From: Nemertoderma westbladi
Lineage: Eukaryota; Xenacoelomorpha; Nemertodermatida; Nemertodermatidae
Assembly (NCBI GenBank): GCA_032718475.1
Contig: JAUCBJ010002331.1
Coordinates: 1-48,307, forward strand
Length of the DNA stretch: 48,307 nt
Direction of reading: 5' to 3'
Under the pieces are notes generated by a model. That model was not told the origin of the DNA. It ran no database searches and saw nothing but the letters and a program-made list of their open reading frames with translations. Of the stretch, positions 40,150-48,307 are shown in pieces (the first letter of the stretch is position 1; every line of letters begins with the position of its first letter). The translations under genes were made by a program, and so were the position numbers.

Positions 40150-41395
40150 TGTAAAAGCTTCTGTGGGATATAACTGGCCCCTTTTGCTTCGCAATCCAGT
40201 TTCCCCTCAGGCGCTGGAATACTCTAAAAAGGTTCTCTAACTGTATATATATTCCCCTCGCCCGCAAGGTACCGTTACAGGTGTTTTAACGGACATAAAA
40301 GTCATTCTGCTATATACGTGTTTTGGCGGACATGGTAAGGCAAAAAACCTGCAATGCACCAACTACCTTTCACAGCTTAGCCGTGATGATTCATATTACG
40401 ACATCTAACAGCTGGTTGCTGACATGGAAACAGCCATTGGACGCATAGTTCTTTGTTTGGCTTGAGCCAATCAGAGCGATTTTTCCTGTCGACGTGTAGC
40501 TTTTCGGCCGATCATAAGGAGAGTGTTCAGTCTTACTGTTTTTACTTGATACTTTGTTGTTATTGCTGTCTAAGCCAGAAACACCGGCTTTTTGGGAAGA
40601 ACTCTAGTAAAACTGCTTGAATTATCGAAAGTATAAACTGTTACCTTAACAAATCAATAACTCACTACTTAACATGCTCACTTAATTTAATTGCATTAAT
40701 CATATTGTTTGTACTGTTATTTTACCGTCAGTTATTAATTGTACCTATTTGTTGATGGAAATATTGCTCTTTGGATAATACGGATAAATCACCCAAATTC
40801 CCAATTTTCTTGATACACTACAGGTTAGAGAGACCGGCTATACATAACAATTGCGATTTATATTAATGTGGTGTGTATTGAATTCAATGTTATTTAGCAG
40901 ACCCTACGTGAGTCAATTGCTGCTCTCTTTATGTGTGATCAAATATACTGACGGTCGGCAGAATAGTGTGTATGATTGTGATTGGTAACAAAGTATTTCC
41001 TAAAGAATACGCTTTATACTTCAATCATAAGCAGTATCGTTGCGTTTTAGTATAAGTCTTAGTTCTGTTTAAATAGATAAAGCGCCACGTCCTAAAGGAA
41101 CTGTTAATACTTCCCGAAAGCCAATAATACCTGTCAGAGATTAATTATTAACGATCTATCGAATAATACAGTAGGTATACACTGCAACCTTACACTGCAA
41201 TAATAAAATTTAAGCATCCGAATTCAGTCTCCAGGGTGTAGATCCATCGGGTGAATGATCGCGCATGGGCTGACTTCGGCTAGTGTTTTGCGTATTAGCA
41301 TAAAATATTGTCATATGCTAAAGTGGTTTTAATTAACTAAAAGACATATAAATTTTGGCAGGTTAAACTGCTAAAGGTCTTCAAAAGCGCGAACA
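40150..41395 (+). repeat. BEL-3 3' LTR
   Basis: 1246 bp, nearly identical to the 5' LTR, with AATAAA at 41202-41207. Followed by the right target duplication ACTCC (41396-41400). Confidence 0.95.
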
Positions 41396-41574
41396 ACTCC
41401 ACTGTACGAGAACACGCCCTAGACGAGGATCACACCTTCAATTACAATGACTTCTCAATAATAGGTAGAGCTGATACTAATTACGACCTATTAATTAAAG
41501 AAAGCCTAGTTATCTCCCGCCACAGACCTACTCTAAATATTCAGGGAACCTCATTCCCTTTACTATTGTTCTAA
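41396..41574 (+). pseudogene. PLE-2 plus copy, GIY-YIG end, right of BEL-3
   Basis: Continues the plus copy from 29448: STVREHALDEDHTFNYNDFS through IQGTSFPLLLF and stop at 41572-41574, matching the minus copy. The rest of the arm (to 41904) is 3' untranslated. Confidence 0.85.
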
Positions 41575-41816
41575 AAACTACACACACTACATAGACCGTA
41601 TCTACAGTACTATACAGTATGTATTAATGTACTCATTATCAATTTAGTTGTCTGATTTCATGATTTTACCGTGCACTATTTTACTTAATTCAGTATTACG
41701 TATGCAAGTAGTTAGGCTCCTATATCTTCTCGTATTGTAATGTTTTCACATATTTTGCAGTAATATTAATAATTTAGAATGTAATTTAAACTTTATGTAT
41801 CTTACTGTAGTATTGG

Positions 41817-41850
41817 CTGATGATGGTTTAATGTAATAAATCGAAACGTT
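41817..41850 (+). ncRNA. Hammerhead-ribozyme-like motif, PLE-2 right copy
   Basis: CTGATGA (41817-41823), 19 nt with a possible 5-bp stem, then GAAACGTT (41843-41850). Same sequence and layout as the minus-strand copy at 28147-28180. Cleavage would be expected after GTT if active. Confidence 0.5.
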
Positions 41851-41943
41851 CCGCTTAATTAATTATGGCATTCTTTTCATTCGCGCTAATTATTATAATT
41901 TTACTACGATTACGTTACCCCACTGGGACTTCAATAACCTCTG

Positions 41944-41956
41944 ATTTCCTATTGTA
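41944..41956. repeat. PLE-2 target site duplication, right
   Basis: ATTTCCTATTGTA, exact match to 28080-28092. Confidence 0.85.
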
Positions 41957-41998
41957 TTTAGCATTATTCTGAAATCATTTAGTAAAAGGGATTCCAGC

Positions 41999-43528
41999 TT
42001 AACCCTATTAGTACCGGGCTATAAAATGTTGTACAAATAAAATCTTTCCCTCTAAAATCTACAAATATTTACGAAAACGTCTGATTTTTTGTTTGTACGT
42101 AGGTATCACTTGTCTGGATCCGACCGAAAAAAAAAATTTCGAAAAAATGTACTGGGGTGGTTATATTGCAGCACCAAAATTACAAGTAGTGCACAATTTG
42201 CACAAAATTTGAAAGTTACATTTTCGGCTAATTATTTTTCAATACAGGTTTTCTGGGGTGCAAAATACATTGGAAAATATTTAAAAATGATATGATTACT
42301 ATAAATGGCTGTTTAGTCCTCTCTGTGTAGGAAAAAAATGAAAAAAACAAGTAACCAGCACTTTTCAGTTAGAACACAAAATTTTTAATTCACTTATACC
42401 ATGCTATAAATTCACATTTTCAGGTTTTCGAGGGCGCTGATTCTAATGGAATACATTTCTAATATGCCAGATCATTGCTACTTGTATTTTTCGGCGTAAT
42501 TTGGCAAATTTTGGTGCTAGCACCAAATTTCGTACCCATCACCAAAAAGTACAAGTTCGCGATGTCCAGTGCTGTTTTTATTGATTCCATCGGATTCAGG
42601 ACCCTCATAAACCCGTATAACGCAAGAAACAAGGTGATACCTACTTATCAATTTACATATTTTCCAAAATTTGGTGCTGGCACAACAATTTTCACCCACC
42701 GGCGGAAAATACAAGTTTGAGAACTCTTATGGAATTTTTACTGATTCCATTTAATTCAGAACCATCACAAACCCGTATAACGCAAGAAACAAGGTGACAC
42801 AATCAATTGATATATTTGATGGTTTTCAAAATTTGGTGCTAGCACCACATTTTGCACCCACATCCGAAAAATACAAGATTGAGATGTCTAGTTCGATAAT
42901 TATATTTTCCATTGAATTCAGAACAGCCATAAACCTCTAAAACGCAAGAAATAAATTGTCACAAGCAATTTTAGCTATTGAATGGATTTTTAAAATTTCG
43001 CAAAATTTGCACACAACGCCGAAAAATACAAGTTTGATACGCTTGGTACAACTCGTATATATTTCATCGAATCCAGAACCCCAAAAAACCTCAATTACGT
43101 AAAAAACAAGTTTCAAACATTCAATTTACAAAATTGACTTATTTCAAAATTTGGTGCTGGCACCAAAATTTGGCACCCACCGAAAAAAACAAGTTTGAAA
43201 TCTCTAAATCAATTTATATGAATTCCGTCCAATTTCTAACACCAAAAACCGGTGTAAATCAAAAATAGAGATGTTACAATTCATATTTAATGAAATGTAA
43301 TTTTCAAAAAACGTCTCAAAAAAAGTGCCAAAAGTAGGGTTAAAAAATGGTGCTATAACTCGAAAAGTACCCAATATTTTTGAAAACGGTTTTCACTACT
43401 AGGAAGACAATAGATTTTTAGGAAAAGTCATAAATTTCAGATTCCCAACTGCGTTTGTTTCAGAATTATAATAAAAAACCACGGGGGGGTCATATTGACC
43501 CCCCCCCCCCCGGGTTTAATAGGGTTAA
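41999..43528. mobile_element. piggyBac-like MITE, copy B, with internal satellite
   Basis: TTAA at 41999-42002 and 43525-43528, with the same CCCTATTAGTACCGGG start and CCCGGGTTTAATAGGG end as copy A. It is more than twice as long because of about five units of a ~160-bp tandem repeat (positions near 42507, 42667, 42827, 42985, 43147), each with AAATTTGGTGCTRGCACC. In the unit near 42507 this box is an almost perfect palindrome. Several units also carry ACCCGTATAACGCAAGAAAC or a diverged form. No transposase. Confidence 0.8.
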
Positions 43529-44309
43529 ATGTGTTTAGGTGGTTCGTTGTCTTGTCTCTTGAGGTCGTAACTACGGATGAAATATACTTTTCCGAAAATT
43601 TTCGGAAAATTCCATGAAAAACATACTTCAAGAAAACTCACATCCCTATATATTAGACGGGTAATTAGAAATTTGAAGCATGTTCCTGTTTATATCAGTA
43701 TAAAATTAGTGATAAATAAAATGCAAAAATCGAAAGTGAAAGAAATATAATTTCATAGGCTTCAAAAATATAAACTATTTTTCACACTAACTTTTTGTTT
43801 ATGTTTTTCATATATTTTGGGAAAAATAAATGACAAAATTCAAAATTCCCATGTTCTAGTTCAGTTCGGTTACGGTTCGGCTCCTCTATAGTTCGGTCAA
43901 TCCCTATAGTTGTGGGATCGCGGAGGGGGGCCACCTGTTGTGGGGGGCCTGCCCCCACTACCCCCCCCCCCCCCCCCCTAAATACGGCCCTGCAAGAACG
44001 TCCAATTACTCTATAAAAAGGACAGTAACGGGTTCAAAATCTAGATCCAGTTTAACTCTCAGCTTTAAATAAGTTTTACATACAATATATATATCATTAA
44101 TCCTGAGTAGTACTTTGGATGGTTCCACCTTGGTGTTATGGATGCATTGCACTGTGTCATGTGTGTTGTATAGCTCTATTGTTAATTCATCCAATCCTCG
44201 TAAGATTCGATCATCAAAAAAGCACCCGAATTTGTTAGTGAAATTTGATGTCAAACTTATTTAAATGGTTTACTTTCTAAAATTCCTATATTTTCATATC
44301 TGAACGAAT
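43529..44309. other. No gene recognised
   Basis: AT-rich, then a G/C-rich patch (43915-43995) with a poly-C run at about 43960-43978 followed by CTAAATACGGCCCTGC, which looks like the end of an interspersed repeat. A minus ORF at 44006-44254 has no domain I recognise; it may be the decayed continuation of the P-like fragment just upstream on minus. Confidence 0.4.
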
Positions 44310-45002
44310 TCATACATGAGCGAAATAATTCGGCAAAACGAAGTCGTGTTTGTATATGGCGCTAGTTTGCAGGAGATGTTTGAAGACATCAATCAAACAA
44401 TGATGAATTGACCAATAGAGAGCAGTGCTTGTGTCATATGTCAACTGCCGGACTCTGGCTCCTCTGCGAAATTCATATTCCATCCACAGAACCAAATTTG
44501 CAAAGTTCTGCAGATACTTAAACCTGGTATCATCAACAGATCGGAAGGGGGCCCGGTCGGAATCACGAGATCGAATATCTCCAAAGGTAGTCTGGACGTT
44601 GATTATTTTCCAGAACTTTATGACTATGCACAAAAATAAAGCTGTTTTCTGCTTACTCGCTGATGTTATCTGTGAGGTTTCTAGAGCCGCTATAGTTTCG
44701 TCACAAAATACTTGTATAGCAAGCTTTACATTTTGCTTCTCAATACTTGATGGATGTACTAATTTCTCAGTCAGCTTGGAGAGTTTGACAACCAATGACT
44801 TCTCGTGGTTAAAAAGATTATGTAAATCGGCACATTTGGCAATAAGTATCACTCTGTACCCAGTTTCAGTGCAATTTATAATATTGTAAAACTGAAGTTG
44901 TTGAGTCGATTCCGTTTCAAAATTATTGCATATACACAATAGCGTATTTACTCTGGCCAGGCAAAGGCACACAACCTCTGATATCGTGGGAGGGTCACTC
45001 AT
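44310..45002 (-). pseudogene. P-element/THAP9-like transposase fragment, second family
   Basis: 230 open codons. YRVILIAKCADLHNLF resembles the region around the conserved His/Asn that precedes the GTP-binding insertion. KLSKLTEKLVHPSSIEKQNV and KLAIQVFCDETIAALE match the conserved insertion-domain helix of P-element transposases; FWKIINVQTTFGDIRSRDSD and then RQLTYDTSTALYWSIHHCLI follow in the expected order. It lacks the N-terminal THAP/HTH part, the first two catalytic Asp and the final Glu region. It is clearly diverged from its neighbour at 45329-47698, so the two are separate families. Open frame suggests moderate age. Confidence 0.65.
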
Positions 45003-45328
45003 ATGTTAGTTAGTTTAGAGTTTTTTTTACAATTTACTCAAATTTTAAGACATACAATGCATTGTGTCTAACAGTGTGGGACTGTGGGGCGAGCCACGAA
45101 GTAAGTCATCGAGTTGTCTGTCGTCGTTGTTGTCCGTAACAATTTTGATCGCTAATTTCTCAGCCACTTTCAATACAAATGAAACAAATCAAACTAGAGA
45201 AAATGTTAGGATCGAATATGAATTATGGTGAATAATGAAATGAAAATGAATAATGAAAATTATTATTATTATATTATTATTATTATTAGCACAATTATTA
45301 TGTGGTATTATCTAATAGACTATAATAC
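45003..45328. other. Spacer with ATT microsatellite
   Basis: Separates the two P-like units. An (ATT)n tract lies at about 45259-45288. No terminal inverted repeat could be recognised. Confidence 0.45.
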
Positions 45329-47698
45329 TTATTTGTGATATTTGGCAGCATATTTCTTCTTTGATGCAGTAGAGCCTACAATTTCAGTTTTCCGTTTGGC
45401 AAAATTGTTCATAAGAATGTTGGACACACGTCGGAAGTCTTTATCCTCGAGACGAATATAAGAAAAACCGTGACTAAGTAGCTTAAAGGCTTTACCCAGC
45501 TGTGCAAGACAATACAGAGATGGGTCGGTTACAGTAAAAAATACTACGCAACAAGATATAAACTGCACTAAACTTTCTGCCGGAATACAGAGGCTTCCTC
45601 GGGAAACTAACTTTGTATAAGCTACCCACTCGAGAGGACATTCGGGGCTATCGGGCATCTCTATAGAACGACCATCTTTAAGGGCTTTATGGAGCAGGTA
45701 ACCTCCAATATAAACTACGACACTTCGAGTTGTTGGGGGAACATCTCCAGTAGTAACTGAGTCATACGCAAAGTCTATTTCAGATAAAGCTTCTTCAGTT
45801 AGTTCACAATCGCATTTCGAACAGGAATGGCATATAGGGATGTCGCATAAGGAAGAAATAGACACTCCGGCATGGAAAGCATGTTTCGCTAACATTAGCC
45901 TCATAGTATTATAAAGCATCTCGTGGGTAACGTAATAAGAAGCTGCATTTCTTTGACGGACTTCACTGAACAATTTTTCAATATCATTGGAGGAATAGCG
46001 GCTTGGCAGAAAATATGAATACTCAGGAGAGAGGAGGAGTCGAGTTGACAAAGTTTTCAGGCCACGTGTTAATCGAAGCAATCCTTTCTTTGTATCGGAA
46101 GAAAGGCTCGATGTTTGCATGGCTGATGCAAAATCAATTACCCAGTTAAGTTCCTCTGGGTCAGTTATCCGCTCATCAGAGAGAGTTCGCCAGAAACGGA
46201 TAACAAGTCGAATCAGAGTGGCCGTGGGAGGATGTCGGGTTTCAACAGCTGCGGCTGTTTTATCATTCCACAATTGGAGAGCCAGTGGAACACTTTGTTT
46301 TCCATAATTATCCAATTCAACGGAATTTTTTGTAAGAGCCGATTGACGCAGAAGTTTGCTTTCCTCCTCGACCTGTAGATTGATAATAACATTCCAATCT
46401 GCTATAAGCACTTCGTTCGTATCTGGATTGGTGAATTCAAATTTACACTTCGAAAAGAAGTTATTTCGAATAGACTTAATTATATGCACGAAATCGCACA
46501 GTGCAATTCCTCCCCTGCCACTAATAATGTCCAAGAAAGACTGATTGACCTGGCAGTTGTCAGTTACAACAGCAATAACTTCACAACCAACATCAACGAT
46601 AGCTGTAGTAATATCATCATGGAATGAAAGCAGTTCATCGGATGTAAGAGATGCGGCAGGGAGGAACTTAATAGGAATACGCGGGCCACCGAACTCGAAC
46701 TTCAGCAGGGCACCCAATGCAGTCTTAGCCACCTTTCCATTATTTGTGAGGCCATAAAAGTTTCCACCGCGATACTGAATTCCAGGTTTTAAATATATTT
46801 CATCATACTGGATTACAAGTAGCCTTTGTCGTTGTTCTAATGATGAAACAATTGAACGTAGAAAATCTCTATCAGTCTGTGAAATAACAGCAGACATGAT
46901 CGTACGCATTAGACGAGGCGAAGGCAAAGACATCTCAGATCGTAAAAATAAATAAGCTGAACGCGAACGGGAGAGAAGATCCAGGGCAAATACTATGTCG
47001 TGATCAGTATAACGCCGACCAACCTTCTTCTGGCGGAGTTTTCGTTCAATAATTTGCAGAGGCAGTTGGCTCTTGGAAAATTCTCCATGCATCATGTCGA
47101 GGAGGCCTGTTAATTCTGACCATTTTGTGAGGTTTCGCCCGCGACGAAATACAGTCTGATTAGTCATATAGAAGGGATCTCCTCCTATAAACGCATCCTT
47201 GACAAGAAGGGAATTATGGGATGTATCTTTCTCCACTACGAGTGTTACATTAGCAAGCGGGCCGGTAGTTTCTACAGACAATATTCTAGCTTGTGTTGGA
47301 GAAACTTCTACTACAACATTTTGTGGAGAAACTCTCTCTTTCAGCATTGCAGAAAAGGTGCCGGTAATAGGATCCAGGTTTATAGTATCCCTTTTTAGAA
47401 ACTCTTCCATGGAATCTACTTCAACACGGCGGTTCTGTGCAGATATCTTACCTGCATGGACACGCTTTGGTGGTGCTGGTGATGGTGCAGATGAGTGCGG
47501 AATATTATGAAAAATGGATGGTGGACAAGTTGCTTGTTTGGATCCACGGGGCCCGATCTTAAAGGAATCCATGGGAAAATGTTTTTCACATATTGTATGG
47601 CAAGTTTTGGGCTGCCAGCCAATTGGAAGTTTTGTTGGGGAGGGACCGGATCCAAGCGTTTCTCTCCTCGGGATCGGAAGGAAATCGAAACCTGGCAA
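45329..47698 (-). CDS. P-element-like transposase body
   Basis: 789 open codons. The first ~60 include the end of a THAP zinc finger (KTCHTICEKHFPMDSF, Cys36 and His40). A low-complexity linker follows, then an HTH-like region YTDHDIVFALDLLSRSRSAY and LPSPRLMRTIM (230-268). The RNase H-like core has LLVIQYDEIYLKPG (Asp299), EVIAVVTDNCQVNQSF (Asp380), CDFVHIIKSIRNNF (401-414), the GTP-binding-type insertion (VPLALQLWNDKTAAAVE, 470-486) and SSNDIEKLFSEVRQRNAAS (Glu574). The C-terminus has a Cys cluster (CHSCSKCDCEL, ~640) and a basic end (KKKYAAKYHK). All three catalytic acids are present. The N-terminal half of THAP is in a different frame (47586-47786), so full-length protein needs a frame change. 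The Met at 47698 is probably not the natural start. Confidence 0.88.
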   Translation of the reverse strand: MPGFDFLPIPRRETLGSGPSPTKLPIGWQPKTCHTICEKHFPMDSFKIGPRGSKQATCPPSIFHNIPHSSAPSPAPPKRVHAGKISAQNRRVEVDSMEEFLKRDTINLDPITGTFSAMLKERVSPQNVVVEVSPTQARILSVETTGPLANVTLVVEKDTSHNSLLVKDAFIGGDPFYMTNQTVFRRGRNLTKWSELTGLLDMMHGEFSKSQLPLQIIERKLRQKKVGRRYTDHDIVFALDLLSRSRSAYLFLRSEMSLPSPRLMRTIMSAVISQTDRDFLRSIVSSLEQRQRLLVIQYDEIYLKPGIQYRGGNFYGLTNNGKVAKTALGALLKFEFGGPRIPIKFLPAASLTSDELLSFHDDITTAIVDVGCEVIAVVTDNCQVNQSFLDIISGRGGIALCDFVHIIKSIRNNFFSKCKFEFTNPDTNEVLIADWNVIINLQVEEESKLLRQSALTKNSVELDNYGKQSVPLALQLWNDKTAAAVETRHPPTATLIRLVIRFWRTLSDERITDPEELNWVIDFASAMQTSSLSSDTKKGLLRLTRGLKTLSTRLLLSPEYSYFLPSRYSSNDIEKLFSEVRQRNAASYYVTHEMLYNTMRLMLAKHAFHAGVSISSLCDIPICHSCSKCDCELTEEALSEIDFAYDSVTTGDVPPTTRSVVVYIGGYLLHKALKDGRSIEMPDSPECPLEWVAYTKLVSRGSLCIPAESLVQFISCCVVFFTVTDPSLYCLAQLGKAFKLLSHGFSYIRLEDKDFRRVSNILMNNFAKRKTEIVGSTASKKKYAAKYHK

Positions 47699-47786
47699 GG
47701 TGAGGATCTATAGTGCCAGTTGTTTTCCGGCATTTTCTAATAAGATAACCGGTGCGACAGCCATATACCATGCAAGTATTTACCAT
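47586..47786 (-). pseudogene. THAP domain, N-terminal part, out of frame
   Basis: Starts MVNTCMVYGCRTGYLI with the two zinc Cys (Cys5, Cys10), then FRFPSDPEERNAWIRSLP, the THAP core with its conserved Trp and Pro. The remaining zinc ligands (Cys, His) follow in the +1 frame within the neighbouring ORF. The frames cross near 47630; a one-base insertion would explain it. This finger would bind the transposon ends. Met at 47786 is the natural start, since THAP domains begin within a few residues of the N-terminus. Confidence 0.85.
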
Positions 47787-47864
47787 TGTTAAGTTTTTAC
47801 ATTTCCGAGATTAGTTCGTTATAATTGAATATGATTCGTTATAATCGTTATATGGATTAATCTA

Positions 47865-48182
47865 CTGTACACAATATAGCCTACGTACTTTGTACCAGTA
47901 GGCTACTTTTGTATACAGGAAAACAATAACAAAATTAAAATGTGGGGAGGAAACTACCGAACTACAAAAGTGCCAAAATATAATTAGGCTTAGTTTAATT
48001 GAACACATAGCGCCGAATGCTGTACACAATATAGCCTATGTACATTGTACCAGTACTGCAGTAGGCTACTTTTGTATACAGGAAAACAATGACACAATTA
48101 AAATGTGGGGAGGAAACTACTGAACTACAAAAGTGCAAAAATATAATTAGGCTTAGTTTAATTGAATACATAGCGCGGAATG
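47865..48182. repeat. Tandem duplication, ~155-bp period
   Basis: Two direct copies (47865-48019 and 48020-48182) starting CTGTACACAATATAGCCTA and ending CATAGCGC(C/G)GAATGC. The second has an extra ~8 bp (ACTGCAGT near 48054). They lie upstream of the P-like transposase, where subterminal binding sites occur in P elements, but no inverted terminal repeat was recognised. Confidence 0.85.
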
Positions 48183-48307
48183 CCGTCCAAATGACCCGCA
48201 ACTGATCGGCTATAGCCTACCAGTATACGCGGTGTCCCGACTGAGCTGTCCGCCGTGCCCTGGTTCGTCGGCCTCGTCGACGAGTGGCGTCGCCATAGGC
48301 TGGTGCG
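48183..48307. other. GC-rich edge
   Basis: From about 48220 the sequence becomes markedly richer in G+C and CpG (TCGTCGGCCTCGTCGACGAG) than the rest of the window. Too short to assign. Confidence 0.4.

Larger units (their letters stand above)
29449..41395 (+). mobile_element. BEL-3: BEL/Pao-like LTR element lacking RT and integrase, with an extra ORF
   Basis: 11,947 bp, with 1246-bp LTRs at both ends (29449-30694 and 40150-41395), TGTAAAAG...GCGAACA termini and a 5-bp target duplication ACTCC (29444-29448 and 41396-41400). By eye only three LTR differences were found (near 29508, 30533 and 30614). Content: 2.2-kb leader, gag (32864-35668), protease/pol remnant (35613-37004), 1.6 kb without a gene, a 483-codon ORF with one UGA (38623-40071), polypurine tract, 3' LTR. 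It is a young insertion that cannot have supplied its own RT or integrase in its present form. Likely mobilised in trans by a full-length relative. Confidence 0.93.
28093..41943 (-). mobile_element. PLE-2: two head-to-head Penelope-like copies, interrupted by BEL-3
   Basis: A longer minus-strand copy (28093-29370; RT C-terminal part plus GIY-YIG plus 3' end) abuts, at 29371, a shorter plus-strand copy (29371-29448 continued at 41396-41904) that starts inside GIY-YIG. Beyond the plus copy is a unique tail of about 39 bp (41905-41943), then the right target duplication. Over the ~510 bp of overlap I saw no differences between the arms, so the insertion is young. BEL-3 (29449-41395) then inserted into the plus copy. 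Topology matches PLE-1: target duplication next to the 3' end of the long copy, tail outside the inverted short copy. Confidence 0.85.

Noticed and set aside
29449-41395. Two 1.25-kb repeats as a plain segmental duplication
   Set aside because: TG/CA ends, flanking ACTCC duplications, a polypurine tract and gag between them identify LTRs.
43577-43610. Palindrome CCGAAAATTTTCGG as an operator-like site
   Set aside because: AT-rich 14-bp palindromes are expected at this frequency in such DNA, and no gene adjoins it.
44006-44254. Separate small gene on minus
   Set aside because: 82 codons with no recognisable domain; may be decayed continuation of the P-like fragment, but not supportable as a gene.
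1-48307. tRNA, rRNA or snRNA genes
   Set aside because: No cloverleaf with A and B boxes or rRNA-like core was recognised on either strand by eye; a covariance search could still find one.

Overview
The window looks like intergenic DNA from an invertebrate animal, about 48 kb built almost entirely of nested transposable elements. No bacterial signatures appear (no operons, Shine-Dalgarno sites or CRISPR). The elements are BEL/Pao LTR retrotransposons, Penelope-like elements (PLEs), non-LTR (LINE) reverse transcriptases, THAP/P-element transposases, a TTAA-flanked piggyBac-like MITE family, foldback elements and minisatellites. That mix fits an invertebrate metazoan, but the phylum cannot be fixed from sequence alone. 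Only one short stretch (18768-18953, minus) resembles a spliced host exon.

Layout. (1) 239-5875, plus: an old, frame-broken BEL/Pao pol (BEL-1). It is interrupted by a ~310 bp hairpin-bearing insert (948-1256), a PLE with inverted arms (PLE-1, 2951-4241) and a 34-bp minisatellite. (2) 6460-6720, minus: a Ty3-type gag fragment, split from its 5' flank by a complete, very young BEL/Pao element (BEL-2, 6759-17170, minus; two 956-bp LTRs, TSD GGAAG). (3) 17171-24640: mostly non-coding, with a possible host exon, a 613-aa LINE RT (minus), a 46/39-bp minisatellite, a foldback array, a TIR element with poly-G/C tracts and a decayed LINE. (4) 25434-27620: a piggyBac-like MITE (copy A) and plus-strand LINE debris. 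(5) 28093-41943: a second PLE (PLE-2) made of two head-to-head copies. Its GIY-YIG region was hit by an 11.9-kb BEL-like element (BEL-3, 29449-41395, plus; two 1246-bp LTRs, TSD ACTCC). (6) 41999-43528: a longer piggyBac-like MITE (copy B) containing a ~160-bp satellite. (7) 44310-47786, minus: two different P-element-like transposases, one with an intact catalytic body and a frame-broken THAP domain.

How the parts work together. BEL elements encode Gag (coiled coil, DUF1759 capsid-like region, zinc knuckles) and Pol (protease, RT, RNase H, integrase). All three copies here have lost the integrase catalytic core, each by a different lesion, although the LTR pairs of BEL-2 and BEL-3 are almost identical. 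BEL-3 has also lost RT and most of RNase H, and carries downstream a 483-codon ORF with two CCHC-type zinc knuckles and a basic tail that I cannot assign to a known family. This ORF is the best candidate for something undescribed. Other notable signals are a UGA-CUAG stop between in-frame gag and pol of BEL-2, a perfect 11-bp palindrome at the gag/protease frame change of BEL-3, and hammerhead-ribozyme-like motifs in both arms of PLE-2.

Limits: boundaries of decayed fragments are approximate, LTR and arm comparisons were made by eye, and family assignments rest on motif recognition without database searches.
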